From Penicillium oxalicum (Eukaryota; Ascomycota; Eurotiomycetes; Eurotiales; Aspergillaceae), in NCBI RefSeq assembly GCF_001723175.1, contig NC_064650.1, positions 620,001-684,000 of the forward strand: a stretch of DNA of 64,000 nucleotides, in the 5' to 3' direction. The position numbers were made by a program, and so were the translations under genes. Shown one piece after another: positions 35,969 through 47,482 of this stretch (within the stretch, counting starts at the first letter, position 1; each line of letters starts with the position of its first letter). Under the pieces are notes generated by a model. That model was not told where the DNA came from and made no database searches. It saw nothing but the letters and a program-made list of their open reading frames with translations.

Positions 35969-36610
35969 ATGGGTTACTACGACGACGAAGGTCACTACCA
36001 CTCCTTCCGCCGTGGCGTGGAGCGTGCCGCGGACCGTGTCCTGCACCCCTTCCACCACCACGACCGCGAGGAGGTCGTCGCGACCGAGGGTGGCCCTGCT
36101 CGCTTCAGCGAGGGTGTCCGTGAGGATGTCCGCATTGTGGAGCCCCGCAACCGTGCCGTCCCCGGCGAGACTGTCCCCATCCCCTGCCACTTTGTTCGTG
36201 TTGGAGACATCCTCATCCTCCAGGGTCGTCCCTGCCAGGTGATTCGCATCACCGTCTCCCCCCAGACCGGTCAGCACCGCTACCTGGGTGTGGACCTGTT
36301 CACCCGTCAGCTCCACGAGGAGTCCAGCTTCGTCTCCAACCCCTCCCCCTCGGTGGTGGTCCAGACCATGCTCGGCCCCGTCTACAAGACCTACCGCATT
36401 CTCGACCTCCGTGATGACGGTAAGCTGGTGGCCATGACCGAGACTGGCGATGTCAAGCAAGGTCTGCCCGTGGTTTCCCAGGGCCAGGTCTTCAAGCGCA
36501 TCCGTGAAGCCTTTGCTGACGGCCGTGGCTCCGTCCGTGCCCTTGTCATCAACGACGGTGGCCGTGAGCTCGTTGTCGACTTCAAGGTCATCCACGGTTC
36601 CCGTCTGTAA
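35969..36610 (+). CDS. hexA: Woronin body major protein HexA
   Basis: A single block of 213 aa begins MGYYDDEGHYHSFRRGVE, the conserved start of Hex1 proteins. After a His-rich, acidic linker, residues about 75-213 form the HEX-1 domain, which resembles eIF5A and self-assembles into the crystalline core (VPIPCHFVRVGDILILQ, QHRYLGVDLFTRQLHEE). The C-terminus is SRL, a type 1 peroxisomal targeting signal. HexA is imported into peroxisomes, forms Woronin bodies and plugs septal pores after hyphal injury. Codon use is strongly biased to C-ending codons, fitting high expression. The frame is open upstream of this ATG for at least another 272 codons after splicing, so a longer isoform is likely. 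Confidence 0.96.
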   Translation: MGYYDDEGHYHSFRRGVERAADRVLHPFHHHDREEVVATEGGPARFSEGVREDVRIVEPRNRAVPGETVPIPCHFVRVGDILILQGRPCQVIRITVSPQTGQHRYLGVDLFTRQLHEESSFVSNPSPSVVVQTMLGPVYKTYRILDLRDDGKLVAMTETGDVKQGLPVVSQGQVFKRIREAFADGRGSVRALVINDGGRELVVDFKVIHGSRL

Positions 36611-39600
36611 AAGAAAAAGGAATTGTCGCCTTTGTAGTAGACGTGAGACCTTGATGACCTTGTTTCCCCCGTGTGAAATCATGTTTGATGTTTGAAATTG
36701 TTTTCTTTTTTCTTTTGTTATTAATCTCCCATGTGTTGTGTGATGAAATCTGTCTGAATGTCTCATGGCCTCTGGTCATGACAATGATTGTCCGAAAATA
36801 TGATGGCTCTATATGAAAAAAAGACCCCCGTGCGTCCTTTCTCTCTCTTTGAAATGTCGATACTGTACTCTAGCTGAAATGAGCCATTGACGCGTTACTC
36901 GCAATGAGAACACGTCAGCTCCCACTGGAGTTGTAAGTATCGTGTCAGCCTCACTCCGTAAATTTCCCCCTCGAGTTTTCCGTTCAATTGCACTCGAATG
37001 GGGTCCACCCAAGTGGAGCCGCTCGGGTGGAGAGCTGTCGGGAACCTCCAGGGCCAGAGTGAGGCAATTTTCGTCCTGGATATGTACCTCGTCCAGTGGC
37101 AGGTAGTCCTTGTACACCCAAGATGCCCAAAATGGGAACCCACTGTCGAAATTACAGACTGCAGCACTGCACATGGGGAAAAAAAGGACCCGTCACATAA
37201 TTGTTGGAAGCAAGTACACTACGCGTGCTGAGGAATCATAAGCCGACGCCCGACAGCCCTGCACAATTGCCCTTGTATACTGTCGCGGTACTGTACAAGA
37301 TTGTACAATACTTGTATGGTTGTATGTGTATAGTCCATACCATTCAGACAATACTCATCGTTGTTTACTCCACACGATTTCGGACTAGCTCGATCGCCCT
37401 GCCTTGCTTTTTTGTTTTTTGTCGGTCTGTTCTTCTTTTTTTTACCTTTTTTGACGCTTGTCTGATCTGAGTGAGAGTGACTTGGTCGTTTGTTTTCGTT
37501 TTCTCCTCTCTAGTCTTGTACGTTGATTTGTTGATCTGTCTATTTGTTTGTTTGTTTATTTGTTTATTTTGGTCTGTGTCTTTACTTTTTCCTTTCCCAT
37601 TATGCTTCGTGTTCAGGTGGGCATGTGGTGTTGTTCAGCCGAGGTCTATCTATTTTTTTTTATTTTCAGCATGGACTTGCATTCGACATTAATAGGTCAA
37701 TGGCTGAGTTCATAGAGGCGGTGTTTGACCGACCGATCTAGGCACGTACGATAAAAGATGATTATGTCTGATTGAACGTTCTAATCACACAGGCTACCCT
37801 GCCCGTCTATACGAGCCTTCCAGATAACCAGTAGAGTACTCGCCTCTTCTCGAGACTTGATTTGAATCTATCGTTGATGTTCATGAGAATGCATGATCTA
37901 TTAGCCTCCATTCTCCCGTCCCATGTGGTAGTCGATCCATTGCGACCGGGCCGAAACAAGGCTGTTCCCGCCCTACATTCCATCTTATTCTTGTTCCCAT
38001 TCCATCTCTTTTTCTTTTTTTTTTTCTCCCTAGTCCGGCGACAGGATGCCATGTGGGTGACACAATGTTCATCTCGGACGCAAAAACGTGGGTTGAACGG
38101 GCGGGCGGGAACCAAACTCCAGTCAGCTCAGTGCCCGGTGGTAGGGAGAGGTACCGCCTCAGGTACTGGGTGAAGTACAGTAGTGGTACATGTACTTTTT
38201 GAAAGGGGTTGCCATTTGGAGTATTGAGTTCTTCCATGTTGTCTGGGGAGTGTTATTTTTGTTACCTAGGGAGAGATGTCTTGTTTGCGAATAACCAGTA
38301 TGGGCGTGTGCCTTGGAATTATGTGTATAATGGATCCATGAGGAGTGTTTTGGATGAGAGTTTTGGCGGGGGTAGGTAGAACCTAGAATATTGATAGTAG
38401 GTTGGGGAGAAGAGGAGTCGGAGGGGCGCTGGACTGGTGAGAATTGGCGGCAGATGATGTACCTGCCTGGTAGTTAAATATCAAGCCAAGGAATTATATA
38501 AGTAATTTGTTTTTTGGAATTGATCTCGGTGACCGATATTGATATGAATACCTAGAAACAGTATCTCTTCACATATAGATGGTCGTGAGGAGCGGTTTAC
38601 TGCAGCAGTTTCAAAAGCACAAACATCCATACCAGGTAGGGATAAACATAGTGGTTGTCAATAACATTGAAGGTTGTCGAGGCCAAGGTCGATTGTACGT
38701 CAAATGCGCATGCAACAAATGATGCGATGCGTTCACATTCATTTTACACGAAGGACAAATAAGATAGTACAGTCATTAGGTTAGTCTAGTCTAACTGCCC
38801 GTTGAATGTCAAAGTGAAGTACCTGCGTGAATGCATGTAATAAGGTAACCTTATATGTTTTTGGTCAAGGGTCCACTTGCGGTGCGATTCCATCCATACA
38901 TCAAGGTTGGTATTGGCTACCTTTTCTCGTAGGACAAAGCTGATTAGGAACTAGGTGAACGGTGCCATGACAATTTTATATACTGTGTCTTTCAGACCTT
39001 TGAACGTCGAGTAATGAAAGGGATTCATGTACACATTAGTGAGAAATTAGACCACTAGATATTTTTTTCAAACCAGCCCCCGCCCCTGTTCCAGCCCTCG
39101 AATCTTTGTGCTACTTCAATACCCTGGTTGACCGTCTACTCAATCATCCGCTACTTCAATCGGTCGATCCACACAGAGTAGCGCCTGATTCGGCCAAGAT
39201 GTAGGCATATTTCGCCCGAAATACAGTCAGTATCCCAAATCAAGTCCAGCAATGGACTCAAAACACACCGTATTCAATCTCAGAACTATTCTGCAGGTCT
39301 GACGGGTGTACCCGCGAACAAAAGTCTGGATCTCGAGTCCCGTTCCCATTCATTTACAAGGATGCGAAGATACCCCCAGTCTCTAACAGAGTAGCATATG
39401 AATTGGTCTTACGCTGCGCTTCAATTGGATCTTTAATTCGCGGATCAAATCGGCTTGATCAAGTGGTATCGACTGGGTCCGGCTAGGTAAGCGCCGCGCA
39501 GAGTAATGTCGACTCGGGATATACATCCCGTTCTACCTATTTGGTCTTGAAAAGACCGACTTGATAAATACCTAGTAGGAGGTACCTATCTAGAAAGTAG

Positions 39601-40690
39601 GCACCTACATGTATGGTGTAAGAAAGTGACCGAGCGGGCACTGGAGCTTCTGAGACCATCCCCCCCGAAGCAGATCGATTAGGCAAACTGTCTAGGTACT
39701 CCTAGAGTTGTCACTAACCTGATTCAGATTTTACAACTCTACCATTTACCGATTGAGACATCTTGAAAGGTAGAGGTGGAAAAATGGAATACCCGTGGAC
39801 AGTTGTCTGAGATGCAGATGATCATCAATTCTTCAGGTTTAAAAAGCACGCCAAATGAAAAGTATATCATAGACGCGCAACGAAGAAAGTATCCGTCCAT
39901 ACGTCAATTCAAAGAATTCAAAAAATTCCCCGGGAATACCGAACCCCCCAACGCCACTTGAACCAGAACAACACAGGAAGCAAAATCAAAGTCGGTCGGC
40001 AGAGATTTGAGCAACAGACAAATAGTCGACGATTCTTCAATCATATAGACAAAAAACAGCCAAAGACGTGATAGGAACATTCGAAAACACCTTCATATCC
40101 ATGCATGGAAAAATAAAGTAATATCAGCAAAGCCGCAACGGTCAAAAGCCAAGATAGGACAACGATTGAAGTCTCCCGATTCGAAAGTGGAAGTTTGCAG
40201 AAACTGATCGGCTGCCGACAAAACGATCAGGCCTCCTGGAGGTATCCAACTGACAGCCACAACGACGCAGGATATTCTAAAGGCGAGAGAGAGAGACACA
40301 ACAAGCGATGGTCAATCTCAAAGGTAAAATCCAAGAGTGCGACGACGATTTGTTTGCCGAAAATGAAGTGACGCGAAAGACGAAATCACGCAACAAGGGA
40401 TGCGGGTGTCATAATGTACAGGTAGAGAGTGGCAAAACCAAGATACAGAGCCGGGCTGAGGAGGCGCGAGAGTAATATCAAAAACGACTGTCGATGACGA
40501 GAGAGCTGCAGATGGGCTCGTACAGTGGTGTAGAAATGGGGTATCTTATAAGGCGGTAACGGGGATCTTCAGGCGCAACCGGCTGAGGACAGAAGAGTAG
40601 TAGTGACGAATCGGCAATTGTAACTGCCCAGATATAGGGCCTCAAGGACTAAGGGAAATCACTGGCATTGCAGCAGGCACATATCAGCCG
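36611..40690. other. 4.1 kb gene-free, AT-richer region
   Basis: No supported gene lies between hexA (+) and the cti6-like gene (-), which converge. The first 250 nt are the probable hexA 3' UTR. A TTTG/TTTA tetranucleotide run lies near 37541-37570. From 38.3 kb the sequence is richer in A and T and has repeated TAGGTA/TACCTA words (for example 39576-39610). Small open frames show no domain. A degraded mobile element is possible, but I find no terminal repeats or transposase fragments. Confidence 0.5.
37541..37570. repeat. TTTG/TTTA tetranucleotide tract
   Basis: A short tandem tract of TTTG and TTTA units lies on the + strand, downstream of hexA. It is probably a simple-sequence repeat without function. 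Confidence 0.6.
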
Positions 40691-42975
40691 CTATCGCTCG
40701 CCGAATTTGCCATATTCCTGTTGCCACTTGAGAAGGTGTCGGGTGAGCACATCCATCATTTCAACACTCGTCAGATCTTTAAAATCCTTTTCATGTGACG
40801 AAGCCAACGAGGCACTGCCTTCGCCGTCGGTCATCGCTGTTAAGGATTCACCCCTTTCACTGAAGGTGGATGCCATAGCATTGTCAATTTGATCAACCAT
40901 GTTCTTCAACAGTAACCCTTGAGTCCGGTCACCGTTGCCAGTGGGAGTCAGAGAATTCTCCCCGTTGACGGCCATCTCAACCTGCATGCGCGAAATGAAC
41001 TCCAAGATGGCTGCCACGCGCCGTTTCATCTCATTCATCGTCGTGCGCTGCGGGTGCATGTGGCGGGCCTTGCTCGGTCGCCCTGTGTCTCCACTGCTAG
41101 CGTGTGCCCCATTGGTATAGCCAAGGCGAGGCGAGTCACTCGCGATATCGTGCGAGTGCCCTCGTCGAGGTGACTCGGTGCCGTTGCCATTCGTATCCCG
41201 GTCTTTCGTGTATTGGTTCCGCCCCACTCGACCGCCACGACGAGCTGGGGGACGACCCGACTTCCGTGTTGAGGGCCGCGCTGGTGTAACTTCCTGCGGA
41301 GTGGGCGTAATTGGGCTTGGCTGAGTCGGCTCAGGCTCGGGAGGTGGCGGTGCTGGCGCCGCAGTCTTCGTCGGAGACCCAATGTGCATCTCGGATTCTA
41401 TAGCAGAGAGGAAAGACGTTAGCAACTTCGGTCCGAGCGAGCAAGGCCATTCGCGCCAGACGCAAATGCTTACCGTCTCCTTTACGTCGGGTGGCTCGTT
41501 CCTTCCGACGGGCGCCAGCCTCTTGTACTTCAGGCTCGCGCTCCTCGGGTTCTTTGGTGGGCTCTTTCTCCCGCTGATTGCGAGAGGCTGCGGTCTGACG
41601 CCGTGTGCCATTTGTGGGTTTTGGCTTCGACTCGTCGTCGGAGGGAGGCTGAGATAGAGGAGGGCTTTGCTTTGTAGCGACAGTCGGCGAAGGCGAAGTG
41701 GTTCGCGGGCGTTTGGAGCCACGCCTGTCTCTGAGAAGAAGCATGGTTAGCCGCTTCGGAAAGCTAACTGCGGGGGGAGAAGCACATTGGTGAGGAGAGG
41801 GACGAGCTTACGATTCGCTTTCGCTCCGACTCCGCTTGCTCAGTCGAGGGGCTGTTTCATCCTCATTACTTTTGGTCTCTTCCTTGCTCTCTTCGATGGC
41901 CCGCCGAATCAGCTCTTCCTCGTCATAGGCAGCATCACGGCTATTCATTGTGGACCGCCGTTTGGGATTCGAGGCGCCTTCGCTACCCCGAGACTTTGGG
42001 TCTCGGGACCGTCGGGATGTCTCACGAGAGGAGGCTCGGGAAGATGGCGCGGGTGACGACGCTGGGGCAACGGGAAGGTAGGTAGAAGACCGCTGTCTGG
42101 GGGACTGTTAGCAGTTGTTGGTAGAGTCGTGTGTGCAATAGGTGGTATGAGAGGAGAGGTGTCGACGGCTCTCCATGGTTCCTGGGGAAAAATTCTCTAT
42201 CCCGATTCAAGACAAGCCAGTCCCGCGTGGTGATGGCAGGAGCGCGAACCGGGCGAGCAGGACCAGTGACAGCCACCGCTGGCACGACTCGAGCAATCAT
42301 CGAAGGTGGATGGTGCACGGTGCAGGAGCATGGGACTGTAAATTTCCCGCAAAACTGGTCGGGACCAAAAGGATTTCATCAAAACTTACCCATTAGGCTC
42401 ACCACGAATTCTGTGTAAATCCTTCCGACACTCCTCGCAAAAATACTCGTCGGGACTCTTCTCCTCGTCCATGATGCCCACACAGCCGCCATGCTGCCAT
42501 ACCTTGCATGAATCGCATTGGATGAACATGCTTCCAAGATCATCCGACAGAGGATCGGATGCATCTGTCGCCGACACACCCTCATCCTGTTTCACACCCA
42601 TGCGACCGAGGGCGCCCCGACGGGACGGGGGTAGACCAGGATAATCTTGTTGACCACAAAGACATCGAGTTATCTCTTCCTCCTCCTCATCGTCGTCGAC
42701 ATCTTCCTCGTCATCTTCGCGGTGGTGTCATGAATATCGCTGCGAGTCCGCTGGCGTTGGCGCGTTTGCGGGAGATCGGCTCGTGAGCCAGTCTCACGGT
42801 CGTCGCTGGACTGCGAGCGATGACCAGAGGAACGACGGGGAGAGTTATTTTTGTGGTGGAATCGAGTACTTCGCTCACGAGGGTGAGAGTTGTTTGAGCT
42901 GGAAGAATTGGTGTGCTGGAGAAGAGCGGGCGATGGCTGGGTGGTGCGAGCCCGCGAAGACCGACGAGGCGACAT
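40691..42975 (-). CDS. cti6: PHD-finger protein Cti6 (Rpd3L histone deacetylase complex)
   Basis: Five exons are inferred: 42798-42975, 42390-42714, 41812-42096, 41474-41730 and 40691-41397, giving 583 aa. An N-terminal Ser/Arg-rich region leads to an acidic run and the PHD finger from residue 77: CLCGQQDYPG, then FIQCDSCKVWQHGGCVGI and YFCEECRKDLH hold the Cys/His zinc ligands. After the finger come the YLPV motif and NSRDAAYDEEELIRRAIEESKEE, both typical of Cti6, then basic and Pro-rich linkers. The C-terminal part (MNEMKRRVAAILEFISRMQVEM and EMMDVLTRHLLKWQQEYGKFG) is conserved and helical. Cti6 reads methylated histone H3 and tethers Rpd3L to repress or activate genes. Joining exon 1 to exon 2 needs an 83-nt intron with a GTGAGA donor; without it a frameshift is required. 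Confidence 0.88.
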
Positions 42976-43151
42976 GACGGCACAATCGATCTTCCAAGGA
43001 TGACTGATTCTTGATGTCGTGGACGACAATTGTCACAGACCAGAAGTCCTGGTACGTGGTACCAGTAAGCGCGGGGGTGATTGAGACGTACGAAATTCCC
43101 AAGAGGCAGAATCGATCGTGACGAGCTCAGAACGCGCGAGTGGCAGAGCTT

Positions 43152-43165
43152 GGGGGGGGGGGGGG
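43152..43165. repeat. poly-G homopolymer (14 nt)
   Basis: Fourteen consecutive G on the + strand lie about 180 nt upstream of the cti6 start codon, probably within its leader or promoter. A second run of 12 G is at 60694-60705. Confidence 0.8.
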
Positions 43166-43478
43166 TTCAAATGGTGGGAGGGAAGATGGTAGGAGTCAAA
43201 ATCGCAGTTGAAGTTGAAAAAGGAGTCACAGGGCTCGAGGAAGAGCCTAATGACTACATAGTACAAGGAAAGAGGACGGAGTTCTTTTGATCGACAGGCC
43301 GTTGCAGAGGGGAAGAGTGCGAGGCAGCGAGAGAGCACTTGAGTAGAAGAGAAAAGCGCCGGAACGGGACTGACTCCAAAAGATCCAATCGGCCGGTCTT
43401 CCCCTCTGGCGGCCGACAGCGGCCACAGGCGGAAAATTGAGCTTGCCATGGCCACGGTTGAATCCACTTTTTCGTGCC

Positions 43479-43510
43479 GCCATCCTGTGCCCACTCGGGC
43501 ACAGGATGGC
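43479..43510. repeat. perfect 14-bp inverted repeat with 4-nt loop
   Basis: GCCATCCTGTGCCC and its exact reverse complement GGGCACAGGATGGC flank the loop ACTC. The hairpin is GC-rich and would be very stable in RNA. It lies about 500 nt upstream of cti6 and 730 nt upstream of the divergent gene. Confidence 0.85.
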
Positions 43511-44240
43511 ATGGTATAGATGGAAGCCTCGATATGTCTGCAAGACTTCCAGGTGCTGGGGAATTACTCACTGTCATCTTGACTGGTGGTTAGCCAGGCT
43601 GGAATGAGGAAAAGAGGGTGAACCTGGAAGGAGTGACGCCTCGTCCTTCAATGATGCAGCTGGGCGATAAAGTGTGGTGGGTCAGCTCTGCCAGTTGAAT
43701 GCTGCGAAAGTCTCGGATTACCCGGTTGTCCAGAGGTGAACGCTATGCACCTTCGTATTCCCCGCTCTCAATCCCTCGACGCCTCTCGACGCGCCAAATC
43801 TTTTACCGCCTTTTGGGTCGTGTCACCCGCTGGTCATCACCACTTAACCTACGGCGTTGGCCCACGATTGATGTCTCGGGAGTTGGGACACGAACCTCAC
43901 AAATGAAGGATTCCTTCGAAAAGAGGTTCAATACTGACATCCGACATGACTGAACTGACAAGTGCCAGGTAGGCAAGTCGGCCTCGCCCTGTGCCCGTCC
44001 CAGCATTCATAAGCACGCCGCCAGGCTGCTGGTGAATGCGATTTACCTTCGCTATTCTCGATCTCAACGGTCGCATTCAAGACGGGCATTGGTGGTTGCA
44101 CCAGTCATCTAACATGGCATGATGATAGGTACCTCGTGATACTACGGACCATCTGCTTCAGATACAGGAACCGTCACTGTGAATCTCGAGTGGAAGGTGG
44201 GGTAGCTCCAACGGCCTCCGAATCGCAGGCCGGCGCCACG

Positions 44241-47200
44241 ATGTCTTTGCCCTCTCCCACGGTCGCTGCACGTACGCTCTCCTCTATTCCAGCTCGTTGA
44301 TGCTGCCGTCTCCACAATTTTTCCATTCTATGCTGTGATTGTTATCACAACGAGGCCATTGACCAATTGGCAAGTCCGAGCGCCTCGAGCAATGTGTCGG
44401 AAAAGGCCGCCGGGCTTTCTGTGTCTAAACCTACGGGCCCGGGCTCTTGGAAAAAGATCATCTGGTGCAAGATCGGGTTGGTATTCAAGTACGCAGGCAA
44501 ATTGCGATCTCGTCAAGGAAAAGGAATGGTGGCAGGATCTCATAGGCCTCGTGGATGCGACGAGGCACGCCGCCTATTTGCCTGATACTCTGGCGAGCAG
44601 TGTCTTTGACATGGAATATTGCGCACCAGAGCCGCTTGCGAGTCTTGCTCGCTGGTCCCCTTGTTTGCGAACTGGCAATTGTTGCCCTCTCCCAGAACAT
44701 GCGACATGAGCGGACTCGAGTGACTGGCTCGTCGTTCAATCTCATGCTCGGTGAATTGTAGAAATTTGGCCGATACCGCCAGTCAGAGTAACTCCATCCA
44801 AGTCTCCAATTGAAAACCCCATCTGCTTCGTTTTTCCTTGCATAATTAGACCGATCGGTTCCCCCAAGAGGATCCGGCTGTCCAGGACATAACCTTGCGG
44901 TTGCCCGCTTGGGTGCCCGACCTAATCGGGCTAGTGTCCCAGAGTCCCGAATTCCCGTGACTCGCTGGTCTTTCGCTTCACCAACTCAACCCCTCCGCAT
45001 CGTCATTCGATCTCCTTTTGTTGCACGAAGCTTCTTAGCTCTCGAGAGCCGCTGGCAATACTTCTCGGTATAGGGCCTTTTCTGGTGTACCGAGCTTGCT
45101 TGTGATCGGCGCTTGATTCACAGCGTGGGTTTTGCCTTCAATCTGTACCCTACAGACCGGTCACATATCATCTGTGGATGTGCACGACCGAGGTAGCTTG
45201 TTTGGGGAAGAGGCATTTGCTTATCTCTTTCAGAACAAGCTATCGCGGTCGGGGTGTCTGCTCCGATCTCCAAATCTTCAAAATTTCAAAGTCCGGCTAA
45301 CACCCGTGTCTTTCAAACTTTAGTTTACTCTCCGGGTTGGCCTTACTACAAGACCTCCCTGAGACTCGACGGTGTGACCTTCACGGAAGGGAAACGCGGC
45401 GGTTCCGCCGGAGGTGGCAAAGAAATACTGGTGATCAAGAACTAGTGGCAGCAAGCACCTGGTTCCACGGGCAACATCGTGGAAGGAGATTGCGAGCACG
45501 TGCATAATGACTGCTACATTGAGTATGTCTACTTTGGAGAGTTGCAGGTCCAGCTGACCGACGTCGAGCTTTGCGGACGACGACTCGGGGCTCCTGATCA
45601 GGATCCATGATGAGAATAAGGTTGCTGACGTGGTGTGTACACCTGTGTAGACGGGACGTTCAATTCCGCCCCTGACACACCCTCCCCCGTCTATCCTGAT
45701 CGTCTAATCCGACCTCTTCCTCGACGTACCCTGCGTTCGCGGTTATCGACCGACGCAGCAGGCACTATCAACTACCCACCGACACCACCAGCGTCGCAGA
45801 TTTTTTACGGCGTTGGGGACACCGAGGAAGTGGCCCCTCATGGGAAAGCCTACGCTCGTCAAAAAGCGATTGACCGACACGAACTCACTCCTGAGGCGGA
45901 CACTCAGGATTTCGAGACCGCTGTCGAGCTGGAGAGTGGAGACGAGGACGGATCGGTTGTTGTCCGGCGCAGTGCTGGGTTTCGAAGATCGATGTCTGCA
46001 GGCGCGAGTCCTCGCCATGGGGACCTCTCAACCCAAGCCATGAACGAAGCGACCAAACAGAACCATATATCAGAAGAGGGGTCCGAGGGTTTACAAAAAG
46101 CGGTGGGGCCTGATGGCTATGATGCCTTTGAAAACACAAACAACAAGAAAAAAAGAAAAATACCGACGCCAGGGAATATGGGGGGTCATCACTCTGCGCT
46201 CTCACCGGAATTCGCCAGCATGGGTATTGCTAGCTCAGCATCTTCTTCTCCACCCCCGGCTAACGACGGGCTGGCCACTGGCACTTATTATGGAAGTGGA
46301 AATCCTGCTTCACCCGTTAGCAGCGGAATTTCTGGGTCTGGTCGTGGTCGTCTGGGACGAAGCTCAACTCGTATGAGCACGGGACGGAATCCACTCTCTG
46401 CGAACGCCCAGAATGCATGGATGACCAGCAATCCACGGGCACCAAGTCGACGGGATGGGTTGCTGTCCTCTCCTGTATCACCAGGTGCGCTCCTCTTGTG
46501 TTCAGGCTGCTCTGTCTTTTTTTTGCTCTCTCCCTCTCTCTTTCTTCGCGTTTTGCTTGCTGACTCGACTCAAGGTGACTCTTCAGATCAAGGCATCATA
46601 TCTACGGCGATCGCCAACGCAGCGTCTCTCTCCCCTCCACCTCACGGCCCAACCAATATCAGCCTGCTAGACCAAGAAAACACGACCCCGACCAAAACAC
46701 AGTTCACTTTCACCTGCGAGTCAGACTCTTCAAAGGGAATGGCTATGCAGCGAAACTCGTATTCCAGCTCATACCGCTCGCCCACCTCCCCTCTTGCTTC
46801 AACCACCCACAATCCGCGAGGCCTATCCGCGCAAGGGAGCCAGATGAACCCTGATATGTCTATTCCCATGAACCCGCAGGCCCATCATGGTGGCCAGCCG
46901 ACTCCTGCGCAAGGAGACCAAGTTTCTGTCGGACGTAAGAAAAAGCGATCTCCTGGAAGTGTCTATGCGTTGGCAGCTCGGCAGCGCAAAATCCAACAAC
47001 AATATACCAACATCCATCACCCGCCTCGCTTGGAAGACATCTGGATCTGCGAATTTTGCGAGTATGAGAGCATCTTTGGACATCCACCGGAGGCTCTCAT
47101 CCGCCAGTACGAGATCAAAGATCGCAAAGAGCGAAAACGATTGGCGGAGAAGAAGCGCCTCCTCGAAAAGGCGAAGATGAAAGGCCGAAAAACCAAGAAG

Positions 47201-47482
47201 CCCCCCAAAAACTCGAAGAATGCCACCTATCACCCTGGGTATCAACCAGGCTACGATCGTGGTTCTGTGGACCACTCCTCCGCTGCCGGGTCTGGTCATC
47301 CGGATGACGACTATACAGGCCACGAATATGACGATGACCAGGGCTCTATTCCGGGGCCCGATCCTGCATCACCGTCCGAGATCAAACCTCCGCTGCCTTT
47401 GACAGCTCATCCAGCCCAAAATGGCTCTTCCGGCGGAGTCGCCAAGGCTGCAGCAGATGTGGGAGCTCGTCGCCCGGCGTAG
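44241..47482 (+). CDS. conserved fungal protein with CxxC motif and basic coiled coil, function unknown
   Basis: The model has three exons: 44241-44271 (MSLPSPTVAA), 45651-46484 and 46575-47482, giving 590 aa. The first exon is inferred: no ATG lies in frame just upstream of 45651, and the 44241 ATG with a GTACGC donor fits in phase, but the intron would be 1379 nt. Residues 10-60 carry a Pro-rich motif (DTPSPVYPDRLIRPLPRRTLRSRLS). The middle is Ser/Gly-rich and disordered. A conserved C-terminal core runs from GRKKKRSPGSVYALAARQRKI to EDIWICEFCEYESIFGHPPEALI and a Lys/Arg/Glu-rich coiled coil (DRKERKRLAEKKRLLEKAK). Two Cys in CEFC could join a zinc site, but no second pair is near. The basic stretches suggest a nuclear protein. 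The 90-nt second intron is also open in frame. Confidence 0.75.

Larger units (their letters stand above)
42976..44240. other. divergent promoter region with perfect hairpin and poly-G
   Basis: This region lies between cti6 (-) and the CxxC protein gene (+). It contains a run of 14 G at 43152-43165 (a C run on the cti6 sense strand) and a perfect 14-bp inverted repeat at 43479-43510. No coding frame is supported; the overlapping frames on both strands at 43033-43577 lack domains. Confidence 0.5.

Noticed and set aside
35867..36766. 299-codon minus-strand frame opposite hexA
   Set aside because: It is the antisense shadow of hexA, produced by strong C-ending codon bias; the + strand frame is clearly HexA.
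36809..37174. 121-codon minus-strand frame downstream of hexA
   Set aside because: There is no domain, it overlaps another frame on the same strand, and it lies in the probable hexA 3' flank.
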